DNA from: Aspidiotus rigidus
Lineage: Eukaryota; Arthropoda; Insecta; Hemiptera; Diaspididae
Direction of reading: 5' to 3'
DNA: 64,000 nucleotides
Assembly: GCA_035079385.1 (NCBI GenBank)
Contig: JAVHKY010000054.1
Location: 7,045,501-7,109,500 of the forward strand
The notes beneath the pieces are model-generated. The model was not told where the DNA came from, searched no databases, and saw nothing but the letters and a program-made list of their open reading frames with translations. The translations under genes were made by a program, and so were the position numbers. Positions 37,545 to 50,100 of this stretch are shown here, piece after piece. Within the stretch, counting starts at the first letter, position 1, and every line of letters begins with the position of its first letter.

Positions 37545-37900
37545 GACTCCCCCATGTCTTTTCTAAAGGGATAACAGATCCCACATGGTGATGATGTCAC
37601 GGATTGATGACGAAAATGGGAGAAAGAACGTCACGGGTGGATGACGTGAAAAGAGTGTGCACGTCTCAAGATTAGTGATGATCAATAAACGAGATACTGT
37701 TGGCGGAGGGGCTAAACCAGGTTGGCCCACATTATATCAGCATAGAGACACTGTTGAAGAGGGCTAAACTAAGCGACGTAGGTTGAGACGGATAGCAGGT
37801 TACTAGGGGCGTGGGTCATATTGACTAAACAAGGCTAAATTTGTAACCTAACATGAAGCTAAGAAACACTCCCGGAGGTCAAGGTGCCTACTGAAAGGAA
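37545..37900 (+). repeat. composite repeat copy 1, left module
   Basis: Contains 'gatgatgtcacggattgatg', 'ggaggggctaaaccaggttg', 'gacactgttgaagagggct' and 'gcaggttactaggggcgtgg'. The same order of modules recurs at 58230-58720. Confidence 0.6.
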
Positions 37901-37976
37901 ATTCTGAAAATACTTGACATTTGCTTGACCTTTTTTGGAAGTAAGCGAGTTAACAAGTAAGGAAAAGAAAAACCTC

Positions 37977-38712
37977 GCGGGTTCTTTAACAAAGTCAACC
38001 GATGGGTGGCAGGGAACCTGTTTTATGGGGCACGTGGCATCTGAAAAATGTAGATTGTGAAGTCACAAGGCTGACCTATGACGTCATCAAATTGTGATGT
38101 CACAGCCTTGGACTTTGTAGCTACACATAATAGGAGGGGAACTTGGAAAAAACTGATGACGTCATCAGAATGTGACGTCACAAGGTTGATGTATGAAGTC
38201 ATCAAACTGTGACGTCACAAACCCGGATTTCGGCACTATATTATAGATTAGGAAGGGAACTTGAAAAAATTGATTTATGACATCATAAGATTGTGACGTC
38301 ACAAGGCTGACCCATGACGTCATCAAACAGCGACGTCACGTTTAAAAAAAAAGTTAAATCTGTTAAAAATACTGTTTCGCGGAGGAGGAGGGGGGGGTGT
38401 CAGAAAAACGTCCATCGTCCGGTAAAGCGGCAATTTTTGTATAGCTTGGGGCGGGACCTATGACGTCACAGCTTGATGACGTCAAAAGTCAGCCTTATGA
38501 CGTCACAATCTGAAGACGTCATAGATCAGTTTTTTTTCCAAGTTCCTTCCTGTTATATATAGTTCCAAAGTCCAGCCAGTCCCCCTCTTATCATATATTA
38601 TAGCTTGGTGGCGGAGTCTGTGACGTCACAATCTACATTTTTTCAGATCCCAGGTGCCCCAAGAAATAGGTTCTCTGCCACCCCTCGTTTAGCTCCGTTA
38701 AAAAACCCGTGA
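37977..38712. repeat. foldback repeat rich in TGACGTCA, with about 75-100-bp inverted ends
   Basis: The left end ('gggttctttaac', 'gggtggcagggaacctg', 'ctgaaaaatgtagattgtga') matches the reverse complement of the right end ('gggttttttaac', 'ggggtggcagagaacct', 'ctgaaaaaatgtagattgtg'). The interior has repeated GTGACGTCAC and ATGACGTCAT blocks; about ten perfect TGACGTCA octamers are seen in 560 bp. A right-end-only relative lies at 31405-31570. Confidence 0.65.
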
Positions 38713-39299
38713 GTCTAATTTTTTGCTTTTTTTCAAAAGTTTTTGTCGTTTTCATCATCTTTACTTGACCTTTTATCAAATACTTGACTTTTACTTGACT
38801 TGCTTGACCGATAGACACCCTGGAGATGTATGTGGTCTATCGGTTGTTTTGGTATTATGTCCACTCCAACAAAGATATAATTATCTTGAGGTCAGGAGTG
38901 ACGATGTCACGGGTTGATGACGTCACCAAGGTCTGTGTCATGAGCAGGGCTCGAAAAGTCGGAATAAAAACTCTCATTTCCACTTGGACTTCCGAAAATA
39001 TTCTTTTAATTCCAACTTTCGACTTACAACTTTGAGGAAAACAAACATGTTTTTTGTGAGAAAAAAACATTTTTTGTTTTCAACACACTTATCAAAAATC
39101 CGGCAATAATTTTTTTTGGAATTGGAAGTTCATGAGAAGTCGTTTAGGTACAATCAACTTCCACTTCTAACTTCCTGCAACTTCAAAGTTTCCAACATTC
39201 GACTTCCGTTCCAGCCGAGAGTCATTAAGGTTGGGGGGGTGATGGCGAATCAAGTAACGGAACGAAAACTCCAGAATACTCCACCAGTTTTCGTTCAGT

Positions 39300-39980
39300 A
39301 TGAAGGCTAAGGTTGGAGGATGATATCACGATTTGATAAGGGTGGGAGTGTGTAGGTGAATCATGACTTTACTAAGGTTGGGGGAATATCACGGGTTGAT
39401 GATAGTATGAAGGCTGAGGACCTAGACGTCTCAAAGTTAGGTCTCAAGGTTAGAGGTGATGATGTCACAAGAATTCACATGTTTTCAATGAGCAAAAATT
39501 CAAGTAGATATTAATACTATACGTATTTAACAGAACATAATATTCAGATAACAGGAAATTAAAGATACATGTTAATGCTAACATGAAATGGACCGCTTTT
39601 AGCCGAATTAAACCAAGCGATACATTTTTAGTTTCGAGATATTTAAGTTTGAAGATAATCAATCCCGAAAGGCACCATGTAACCGCTGATTTTCAAATTA
39701 TCATAACCCCTGAATTTTGCACTCTGCGTTTTCTTCTTTTTTTTTTTCTCTTCTTCAGACACTTTCTATTAATACACATAACTCGAAAAACAAAATGTCG
39801 CTTGGTTTGATTTCGCTCAAAAAGGTCTAAATGCTGGATAATGAATGCTGATAAAGAGCAAGCCAGGCAGAATGAAAGCGAGACGTATACATGACCTGAT
39901 CTTTTTCCTAAAAGGAATTGAAAGCATTTCATTCATTAAAGTTTAGAGGTTTCGTATCTAGTCCGGGATTTGAGGAACTT
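39300..39980 (+). repeat. composite repeat copy 1, right module
   Basis: Begins with 'aaggttggagg'/'gatgtcac' minisatellite units. It continues through 'ttttcaatgagcaaaa', 'aaatgctggataatgaatgc' and 'cagaatgaaagcgagac' to 'aagtttagaggtttcgtatc'. Matching words in the same order occur at 60290-60760. Confidence 0.6.
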
Positions 39981-41529
39981 TTAGACGTGAGCTTCACACA
40001 GAGATAAAGGAAAGTAAAATAATTTTGAGAGGATGAAAATCCAACTGCTTTTTTACGCTTTTTTTTGAGAAAGTTGAACGAGTTTCTGAAAGTTACAATT
40101 TTGGATTCGGGGGACATGAAGGGGTTTTGTCTTAATTGTTGTTGTTGGTATCGAAATGAAGCAACAAGAATTTTTCACTTCATAAACATTTTTTTTTCAA
40201 TCACAAAAAATGGATACAATTCGACAGCTTAATCTCAAAACGTTTTCCAAAGTCCTGTTTACAATAAAAGACAAACTCATCCATCAAACAAAAAAAAATT
40301 GAATCCAGGTGAACCGAGACACAGTCAAACGATCAGATTAATTGAATGACAGGACAAATAGTCGAGACAGAATAGGTTGAATTTTATTATAAAAAATTTA
40401 AAAATAAAACATTGACCGAACAAAAAGACACGTCCTAATGAAAGGAGAGGGTAAATATCGTTTGTACAGCGAAATGTTATTTTTTCCTTTTTTTTTAAAT
40501 ACGTATTGATGTTTTCACTATTTTTACAAAGTAAAAAAATAAATTCTTAACGCAGATAATGATTTTTTCTTTCAATTAGGCTTCAATTGTTTGATAACTT
40601 CCGCTCGCACTTGAGATTAGAAAAAGACTCACGAATAATTGTTTGAAAATTGAAGGGGAAAAAAATAATAAATACGCAGAGGAGAAGAAAATTTCCTAAA
40701 TAAATGTTTATGAGCAGCAATGGAATGTTCATCTTTCATACAGAAATACATAAAACCGTGAGATAATTGCGTTAACTCGAAGTGAACAAAAATAACCTGA
40801 TTTTTATAAAATACACAATGGCGTATACATTTTCTCTGTTTCTTCTTTGGGTGCGCCTCCTTTTTCACTCTATTTATTTATCGTAATACCTCGCTAATAC
40901 CAATGAAGAGAGAGAAGAATAAAAAGAAAATTACACAAAATATACGCTCTAAGACTTCATCATAATGAGTACCGTTATAATAACAGCACTACCTAACCGT
41001 CTCTGCGATGTGAAGAGAGAACACACAATGTTAACTATAGGTGATAGTATAAATAGACCAATGAACATCGTGTTCATCAATAAATATAAATGGCACGTAG
41101 GCCTTCCTCATAGGACGGAGTCTCCAGTGCCGGAAGCTTAATTGCGTTTACAGACTGAACGTAGATACATTTCGAGGTTTCGAAAAGAATTTAGTCAATT
41201 AAGTGATAACCCCAATTGTAATTCTAGTCTTTCATGGAACTGACGCCAGACCATAAACCGAAACTAGGTGGCTCTTCTACTGGAAAAAATCGATGTCCCG
41301 CGACAAAAGGGCCGAGGTCTCGACAGAAATTTCATAGATTGATAGGGAAGAGGGCTTGACATTAGCAGAGCGCACCAGAACGTGGTGAAATTGAGGGACT
41401 TTCAAAAAATGTCGACAAAAGGACGGAGGGAAAAGACAGTAAACCTCGAGAAAGCAAAAGATAATTCGCCGATATCAGGACATGAAGCAGTCAGAGTGTT
41501 ACGTTATGAGAGTGTGACCTCCTGAGAGG

Positions 41530-43400
41530 TACTCAGAAAAATAGCGACTGAAGAAGCAGAGAGAGGAAATGGGCGTATTGAAGTGTGAGGGAGATGGTGT
41601 CTGAGTTGTTCCTGAGAGCTTGGGGGAGGGAATAAGGGACATTTAATGAAGAGCGGAGGTTTTGAAGTGTAGGGTATGAGAAAAAGTGATCAACGTTTAC
41701 ATTCGGTTCGTGACAGTGAGGGCAGAATGCGGGTGATGGGGAGTTTCGGTCAATGAAATGTGAGTGAGTGATTCGAGTATGGCCTATTCGTAATCTGGTG
41801 ACAACGGTATCTTCCCGTTTAGAATTTCTGAAAGAGGTTGACCAGGGAATGGGAGTCTTTGTTTGAAGGTTGGTTTTTCCAGAGTTCGGTCCAAGAATTT
41901 AAGATGAGTGTGCGGTAATGATTTTTATAGTCAGTGATAGGGAGGAGAATATGATCGGTGATAATATCGAAGGAGGTAGCTAGTTTAGCTGCGTGGTCTA
42001 CCGCGTCATGTTCGGGTAGGCCAATGTGGCCAGATATCCAAATGAATATGACGTGGATGTTAATTGAGATTAGAGTTTTGAGCGTGAGGAGGATTCTTTG
42101 TGTGAGTGGATTTGTAGTGCAGGGGTCAGTGAGAGAGTGTAGTGAAGAAAGTAATTTGCCATGTGGCGGAAGTTGAGAAAGATGAGAAAGACAGGCGAAT
42201 ATTGCCATCAATTCGGCAGTAAATATGGAGACTGTGTTATGGATGCCATGTACGGAATATGCTTAGGCCTTCGAGCCATCTGCGAGACAGAGAGTGTGAT
42301 CAGGATATTCTTGAATCATGTTTCTTACGTGGGTGGTGAAGGTACTGTTTGATTTGGGGATTTCTGTGAGATTTAGACGGATAGTCGGTTGGGTGAGGGT
42401 CCAAGGTGGAGATGACATGTAAATAGGTAGAAGAGGGTTAGCTGCCAAAGGTTTATCAAGGAAGTGTTCGAATTGAAGCAGGATATGTTTGTTTCTGGGG
42501 GCTGGACGGAGATTCTGATTTGGTTTGAAAATGGAATTAAAAATGGGGAAATGGGGGAATTGAGAGACAGTTGATAAGAAGTTGGAGGTTAGAATGAGTC
42601 GACGAAATGAAGAGGAGGTTCGGCAGCTTCGGCGCATAAACTAAGTTTAAGACTTGTTCGAAAGGCTCCCAAGACCATCCTCAGGGATGAGGTTTGAATG
42701 GTGTCTAGTAAAGAGAGGATCGATTTATTGGCCAGGTTATAGACGGGTGCTCCATAATCTAGCCGCGAGCGGATAAGACTCTTGTAAAGATGGAGAAGAA
42801 GTTTTTTGTTGCAGCCTTTGTAAGGGTGAGAGATAAATTTAAGAATATTCAAGGCACGAATGCATTTAGCTTTGAGAGTTTTGATATGATGAGCCCAGAT
42901 GAGTTTTTGATCAAAATGTAAACCTAGGAGTTTGGCAGATTTACGTGAGGGGAATTGAAAATTTTCTAAGGAAAGAGGTGGAAAGGGAGGAATGGGATTG
43001 ACGAAGTAAGTTTTTGATGCGAAGAAACGGAAACCATTTGTGGTTGTCCATGTAGTAATGGCATCAAGAGTCTCTTGGAGGAGTCTGGGGGCTCCAAGGG
43101 GATTAGTTGAGTGGAAGGAAATGTTATAATCGTCTGCGAAGAGACGTTGGGTGAGAGGGAAGTGAACACATTTAGTGATATCGTTGATAGCTATTAAGAA
43201 GAGGACAGTGAAAATTTCCCCTTGAGGGACACCGTTTTCGACTGGAAGGGGGAGGAAGTGATATTTTGGATTCGTACTAGTAAAGTTCTATTGTTGAGAA
43301 AACTTTGTAAGATGGAAGGGACGTTATTCATAAAGTTTTTCAGTGATGTAGTGTCTAGGCTTCTTGGAGGTCGAAAAATATAGAATACAGTGATGATTTA
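41530..43400 (-). mobile_element. second LINE family: broken RT, RNase H and C-terminal zinc-knuckle region
   Basis: Minus strand, starting near 43400 with FFDLQEA (RT motif A region). It is followed by ENGVPQGEIFTVLFLIAIND (43240-43190), FADDY (the YADD box, about 43140) and LLGLHFDQKLIWAHHIK. The thumb IRSRLDYGAPVYNLA lies in 42589-42852, then SLCAEAAEPPL. A connection region ends EYPDHTLCLADGS (about 42300). An RNase H remnant has IFIWISGHIGLPEHDAVDHA (about 42000), and the C-terminal RLRIGHTRITHSHF...PPFCPHCHEPNVNVDHFF (about 41700-41800) is a CCHC-like knuckle. Several frame changes show it is inactive, and it is 5'-truncated. The sequence clearly differs from the LINE at 18.8-20.7 kb. 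The 3' limit is uncertain. Confidence 0.82.
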
Positions 43401-43690
43401 GTAGATGAAGATTCGGGCCTCATGAGTGAAGCATCGAACCAAAACAATCTGTGAAGAATACGAAATTGAAGCTCAAGGAATTTCTTTTCGTGGCTCATTC
43501 ATAAACGCTGCAAAATTGCATCGACATGCTCTATTGAATAAATAATATTATGAAGAATGAAAACACAAACGAAAATGTGAATTTCATTAGCACAGCGTCG
43601 GCATTTTGTTATCTTTCAAGAACACTAAACCAGACCAGTTACTACGGAGGAGGGGATGAGGGCAATGCCCTACCGAAACCTTTTTTGTAA

Positions 43691-43707
43691 CCCCCCCCCC
43701 CCCCCCC
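43691..43707 (+). repeat. 17-C homopolymer
   Basis: Seventeen consecutive C followed by GCGGG, just outside the 5' truncation of the second LINE. Such a run is rare in A+T-rich DNA and is a likely site of assembly length error. Confidence 0.9.
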
Positions 43708-46700
43708 GCGGGATATTCCTTATGTTGTCTTCTCATACATAATATAATGATAAAACGTTTTCAATTGGCCGCGTTAATTTCTTGATTCTCAACTTCATAC
43801 CTCAATACATACACTGATTATGAAAATTTTGATGTCACTGAGGACTTGGCATTCCCACGTATATCATTTCATTTTTGTCCCCACCTTGCCCCCAAAGAAA
43901 AATCGCTAGTTATGGGCCTGTGTTAAACTTGGGAAACAAATTTAAATGACTAAAAGGTTATATGGCTTAGATAGTTGATTGAAGCCTCTCATTGATCAAA
44001 CTAATCCACCAACATCGTTCAACCTCTATACCATTCTTCAACTATTTGCCATCTATAAGCAACCCTAATTCTTTACTCATGGGAATTCAGCGAACTCACA
44101 TCTAAAATTCGTTGTTTACATTGTGCAAGGGAAAGAGGAACTGAGCGACAGTAAATAGCAGTGTTATGTGACGTCACTGGGAAATTCGTCAATCGGTGTG
44201 TGTAATAAAACGTCGTTTCGGGCTGATAAAAAGTCAAAGGATTTTTTAGAAATTATGAACAAATTCTGCAAGAGAACACAAAAGACACTTTACGGAAGTG
44301 ATTTTGGTAGAACTATATACCCTGAACAATCCATCATGTAACATAAACTTATTCTCTGTCGCTCGTATAGTCGTAGCGAATACGAATTATACGCGATTTC
44401 GCTATTGCAGATTCCTCTTCGCATATGCTGACATGAACTACCTAGAGTATTGTAGGAAAGAAAAGGCGTAACAAATGTTTGTCGCTTGAAGCGAGTATTC
44501 CACCAGATAACAACAGTCCACATTTTCCTTTTTTCATTCTGCTTTCCTCTTCATTTCTCTAACCAAATCTGCTAGATCTTCTGAGTCGCGCCATCCGCTA
44601 TAGTCACTATCATTGTTCACCGAGCAATAAGGCCTCGCAATTGGTTGCGCTACGCAATTGGAAAGCGAGTAAAGCAAATTCGCCCAAACAGTTTAAAAAG
44701 TTGTTTTGATAGATGACATATTCGTCCGTACACTAAAGTTTTTCATCGACATGCCAACTCGCCGGATGATTGATGGCGAATCACTAGCGTATATCGTATA
44801 AATATTTACATTCGTTTCCACAATATCGATACACGATTTATATGTATAAACGAAGCTGATCTATAGAAGATGCGAACTACTCGCCGACGGCTTCTCGAAA
44901 GAAGAAAATCTGTCGTTTTTCCAGCATACCATCGAGAATTTCCGATCTTTTGTCCTTTTTCGAAATAATGATTACGAACTCTATATCCATAAAAAAACAG
45001 CCATAATACGGTATGCGAAGGAGTAACGCATCAGACGTCCGAGACCTCTGAATGAATAATACATAAAATACTGAACACATGAAACGAAAGCGGGCAAAAG
45101 AAAATACTTGATAAGAATATAATTGTACACCGCGAATATAACAGTCGAAATGCTATATTATTAGAGGCTTCGCTCCTCGGCCGTATAATATGGACGTCTA
45201 CGTTCTCTTCGAAGCTTTCTTTCTCCCTTTTCTGATCATTTACTGTAATCTCTATTCGTTTCTAGCTCCAACTCTCGATCTTCGAACCATTACTTATCTA
45301 CGACTTATCAATTCTGTCCCTACTTCATGTAATTCTTCTTGATTCGTGAGCCTCATTGTAACGTAACAGTCCGATCTTTCTTTTTACTCCCCGTTCCAAC
45401 TTCTTTAATCCCTGAGCGTCGCGCGGCATCATCTATTTAAAAACTATCATTAATCTTATAGCTTGGTGCGCGTATATAGACCGCAGTCGAGGAAACTTGT
45501 GGAGTGGAAAAAAAAGTCCACCATTTTGTATTCGTATCTTTTATTTCTACAGTGCTCTTTTTCTCTCTCTCTTATTTCCTCTTCCCGGTCGAATATCATT
45601 GATACCATTCGGCGTCGTTGCTTTCCCCTTATTTTTATTTTTTTGATAAATACGAAATTTAAAGTTCAGTTCGTGCAGAAATAAGGGGGGATTTCCAAAG
45701 ACCCCGGCTATACACGAATTTTTCCACCCTTCCGATTCGCCGATCCTTTCATCATCGAGCGAACTATTAAAACGGAAGAATAGCATTCGATACTCTCCTC
45801 CAAAAGTGATTGTTTGCATGCGCACATTTCTGTTTACCCGCAGGCTATACTTTAACATCGATATGGACGATTCTAAATCGTCGAATTGACACATTTCTAT
45901 ATTTGTCATCGAAAATTAAATCATCTTCACGGTTGTTATTCGCCCTCTTCGTAATGCGCGATGGTGTTTCGAGCGTTTAAATAAAAATTAATAATAAATT
46001 GTCGTCACCATCACCTGGATTTTCAAGTATACAGCGCTATGCGATCAATGCGGAGGCGCGAATTATTAATTGTTACTATAATAGGTTTAATGCGTATGTT
46101 ATAGAACGTGACAAACTAATAACATGCGGAATTAAGATAAGAAATTGTAAACGTGCAAGCTTAGTCGTAATTGAAATGTATCGCGGATTAAACGAAAATT
46201 ACAATAAATCGTTCAAATGAAATTGATGAGTGGTTTTGGGGGGACGATACTTCCTACAATTGTTATTAAATACATTGAAAAACTTGTAATAAGGTGTATA
46301 TGATTGCGAATCAATGAAAGAAGGGTAAAATTAGTATGCATATTTGGGTAGAAATCCTCGAAGGGCTCGACATTACAAAGAAGAAGAATGATTGCTTGTG
46401 CAAAATGTCAATCAGACGAGAACGCTTATTTCATCGCTCAGAGTTGAAAATTATACAAATGATTATTAATCATCCTTGTGAGTTAAGAAACAGAGTGAAA
46501 AGAGTCATTTTGAGATAGAAACACAGTCGAGATGCTACGGTAGGACTTAAAATGTAGTTCCGTGGATGAGGCTAGAGAATAATTTTCCGTTCGGAATTTC
46601 CATACTAGAAAGCAACCATTCTTCTGGTTTACCTCTTGTCACACATTTTTATTCCAAGCCTTAAGAGTCTTATTTCCATTTCCGGAATCTCTGGTCTACA

Positions 46701-47703
46701 TACATCCGATTGTCAACTTCCTCGTTCCTACTTTTTTTCGGCTTGAGAGCCTCACAGAAAGATCTTATGGAAGCTTGTATTTGGGTACCTTCATCAAACT
46801 CGGTTTCGATTTGCCTCAAGTATCATTTCAGAAATCTTTTCTCTCTTTCCTAGGCTGACCAACAATTTTGACTTTCGAGAGTAGGGGAAGAAGGACTTGA
46901 TTTTGTTTTTGAAGAGTCCAAAAAATAGCCAAAAATTATTTCTCTTTGGGACTCAAAATATTATATCAAATTTTTGTCTTCAAGTTGATCACATTTCATT
47001 TCCTTCTTCTCGATTTCCTTTGTACCTCTCTTTTCCTCTTTTGTATAATCTTTTCTAAGCGGCTTCTGCAGCTCTAGCACTTCTTAGTATATCAGACCTG
47101 ATTGGAATATTCATGATTTTTTTTTTACAATTCTTTTATATCACCTTTAACATACCTCAACAGACGTTTCAGCACTGCCATGCAGTGATATTTTCAATGC
47201 TGTTGATAGATGCGGAAGCTTTTTCACTCCCGATGGTAGTTCAATATCAATGTACAAATATTTTTCGCCAAAAATCATGAGTGGATAGAAAAAAGTGATT
47301 TTTTGAAAAAGGTAATCATGTCAATAAAAAGTGATCACGTTGATCAGCTTGTCTTTCCTTCATTTCCACATCAGAAGTCCCCTCAATACATATCATATAA
47401 CTTGATTTGACTTTAATTTATTTAAAACGAGTTTTGTCTATTAATTATATAGGTTTAACTCATTTCTTATACTCTCGCGACATTTTTACTCTCCTCATGA
47501 CTATAATAAAATAAATCATTTATTTTGGAACCTTTGAAAAAAAATTTATAGTTGAATATAGACTCGAAATTCTGGAAGGAAATTCATATTTTTCATTTTC
47601 AGAATATATGATTACGTAATGAAAATTAATCTGCCCCCCTCCCTCTTCCGAAAAATATTCGATCATCCTGTCGAGAAAGAGAGTGAAGATCTGAAAGTAT
47701 AGA
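43708..47703. other. intron sequence, nothing assignable
   Basis: Relatively CpG-containing between 44200 and 46100. The frames at 45547-45909 and 45999-46220 were examined and lack motifs. A TGACGTCA octamer is at about 44169. Confidence 0.4.
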
Positions 47704-47748
47704 GCTTTCACAATGTTAACATTTTTTATCAGTTTGTAGGACGATTGC

Positions 47749-47866
<118 letters not shown>

Positions 47867-48350
47867 CACAAACTGATAAAAAACGTAAACATTGTAGAAG
47901 CCCTATTCTCAAAAATGTTTCGCAATTTCGTGTTCTTATCCCAATATTTTTCTCAACAGACACATACTTATTTGAGATCCCGGAAAAGATCAGAAGTCTC
48001 TATGGTTTCTTACTTTGTATAATACGAATTCACACTTTAGGAAATAATGATTATATGTAAAGAAAGCATTCGCGAATTCGGATTTCATTAAAAGTGAACA
48101 GCGTGTATTCACGTAGAATCAACTCCACTGCTCTAAAAAATATTGTTTTATTCAGAAAAATGGTAGCTTTCATAATTATCTCTCAAATGAGTTCAACTTC
48201 AATTTTCTTGCAGAACTTTCTTCACATCTTCACCTTCTTGACTGAATTACACCAATCAGCAAACAGTATTCGTTTTGCCGCCAGAGGGCAGACCTTTTGT
48301 CTGAATTTGCGAATAGTTACGAAATCAACCAAATACTAATATAAAAATTA

Positions 48351-48596
48351 CAGAATAAACAGAGTTTGTCCAAGAGAACACGAGACACGGGCATCATCAA
48401 AATTCACAGTTTAGGGTTCGCCTAACGCAGTTGACCGCGCGGTGAATCTGCAACACTCAACAATTTGACAAGTGTACAACTGTTTGCAGAGCTTGACACG
48501 CACTCAACGCGTTAGGCGTACCTAAACTACGAATTTGGATGATGCCCGTATTTGTTGACATTACAAGTATAACAAAGACAACCTCTGTTTACTCTG
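48351..48596. mobile_element. small Tc1/mariner-like inverted-repeat element (246 bp)
   Basis: Left CAGAATAAACAGAGTTTGTC and reverse complement of right CAGAGTAAACAGAGGTTGTC form the terminal repeat. A second inner pair ('cgggcatcatc' to 'cgcctaacgc') continues the palindromic layout. The left flank is TA (48349-48350); the right flank is TG, perhaps a mutated TA. There is no coding capacity. It sits 75 bp downstream of the exon B donor on the minus strand. Confidence 0.65.
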
Positions 48597-48671
48597 TGAT
48601 AAGAATATACACAACTTCCTTAAATCCGCACCAAATTTATAGCGAAGGTATGCCAAATAATATTTACTCAC

Positions 48672-48771
48672 CAGAAAACCACGTCAAACTGGAAGATGCG
48701 CCTAACCACGGGTCAGAATTGAGTGGTTCGTCACTTAATAATTTCTTAACGTCAGCGACTTCGTTCTCTTC
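48672..48771 (-). CDS. cnc: cap-n-collar internal exon B (region where the Keap1 ETGE motif is expected)
   Basis: Exon of 100 nt. The minus strand reads atgttgcag|GAAGAGAACG at the acceptor and TTTTCTG|GTGAGT at the donor. It begins in phase 0, continuous with exon A, and ends in phase 1. The peptide is EENEVADVKKLLSDEP... then NSDPWLGASSSLTWFSG. In insect CncC proteins a 'DPW-x-G' motif is followed within about ten residues by the high-affinity Keap1-binding ETGE motif. Here DPWLG is followed by ASSSLTW and no ETGE. Either the motif has decayed, or it sits on another (alternative) exon, or this exon is only analogous. The exon lies between two inverted-repeat elements, 75 bp from one (48351-48596) and 132 bp from the other (48904-49046). 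Confidence 0.72.
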
Positions 48772-48903
48772 CTGCAACATAAAATATGAATTATCCGTAG
48801 TGAAAATATTTAGAATATTTTTGGGTGTAGCCAATAAGAACCTAGTTGAATAATTCCATCCAAGGCATTGACTAAACACAAACCAGACAAATGCATTCTC
48901 GGG

Positions 48904-49046
48904 AAATTGATCACTTTGTTGGATACAACCACGAGAGAGCGCTGCGTATTAAGACGTGGGTGTATAACAAAAAGGGAATGATGTTCTCTCTCTTTTTATC
49001 TGCTGGTTAGCAACGCACTGGTTGTATCCAACAAAGTGATCAATTT
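48904..49046. mobile_element. 143-bp foldback element with perfect 28-bp ends
   Basis: 48904-48931 is the exact reverse complement of 49019-49046 (28 bp starting 'aaattgatcactttgttgga'). The spacer is 87 bp. No duplication of flanking bases is evident, so ends or superfamily are uncertain. The perfect arms suggest recent origin or gene conversion between arms. It lies 132 bp upstream of the acceptor of cnc exon B. Confidence 0.7.
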
Positions 49047-49889
49047 TCTAACAATGGAAATACGAGTATTTGTCTAGTACGTGTGTAGTCATGAATGACT
49101 TATTCTTTGGCAAACATCAGAGAAAACGACGCTAAGCCAATCAGATTGCGTAAGTGGCAACGCAGCGAGTTTGTCAAGTGCCACGTTTTCCTGTCACAAG
49201 AATAAATGAAATCAGCATTAAGAAAATCGACCACAGACTGCTTTCAAGTCACGAGATGTTCTAAAAAATCTGAAATTTCTAAAATTTCCCTCACATAAAA
49301 ATAATTATTTCATTATGGAGGACTCGGAGAATAAGACTCATGGGTAAGAAAATTTATCATGATTTTTTTTTTTAATATTTCAAATTCCCTACAATTCAAA
49401 ATTATGATTGCGCAGCTCTCGAAAAATTAATTTCACAAAATATTCATTTCATCCACATGTTATAAGCATGCACCGATCGAATTTTGGTTTTTTATGAATT
49501 CTTATGTGTTTCAATCTTCCAAACCTCATTAAGATAGGGACTTTTTTTTCACTCCTCCTTCCTCGCTCATGCAGTTTGTGTGTGCTTCTTGCTCCCTTTG
49601 TCTTCTATGAAGTATACACGTAATTTAAGTCGACTAAAACATTATTCCTTGCATTAATTTAGGCCCAAAATCTGATCTTCATTCACCCTTTTCATGTCAC
49701 CGAGGTTTCAAAATAGGAAATTTGACTACTTTGCCACCAATAGAATTGAGACACATAAAGGAAGTTGAAATTGAGCTCCATCTTATACAGGAATAAGTCT
49801 TCAGCTGATGGCTGCGTTTGCACTCGGCTTAGGATGACGTCATTAAAATGCAGAAATAAATGATACAAGGAATGCAGCCATTACGAGTA

Positions 49890-50100
49890 ATTTAGCCCGG
49901 ACAGCGTGGTATCGCGCACAACAAAAACGGGAATGTGAGAAGCACTACAAGTGACGGGTGGAAGGTTTCCTCAAGTCTATCTGAATCAAGATGATTTGTA
50001 AAAAATGTCACAATTTACAAATTTTGTTATCTTCATTTTTCTCTTAAATTGCTTCATGCTTACTCACTAAACATTCAAAATGGTAGGGAAAATTGCACTG
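49890..50100 (+). repeat. dispersed repeat, copy 2
   Basis: 'aaaaacgggaatgtgagaag', 'gacgggtggaaggtttcctc' and 'taaattgcttcatgctt' match copy 1 at 34230-34440. Confidence 0.5.

Noticed and set aside
45547..45909. 120-codon minus frame
   Set aside because: No family motif, low-complexity basic and acidic runs; surrounding frames equally open.
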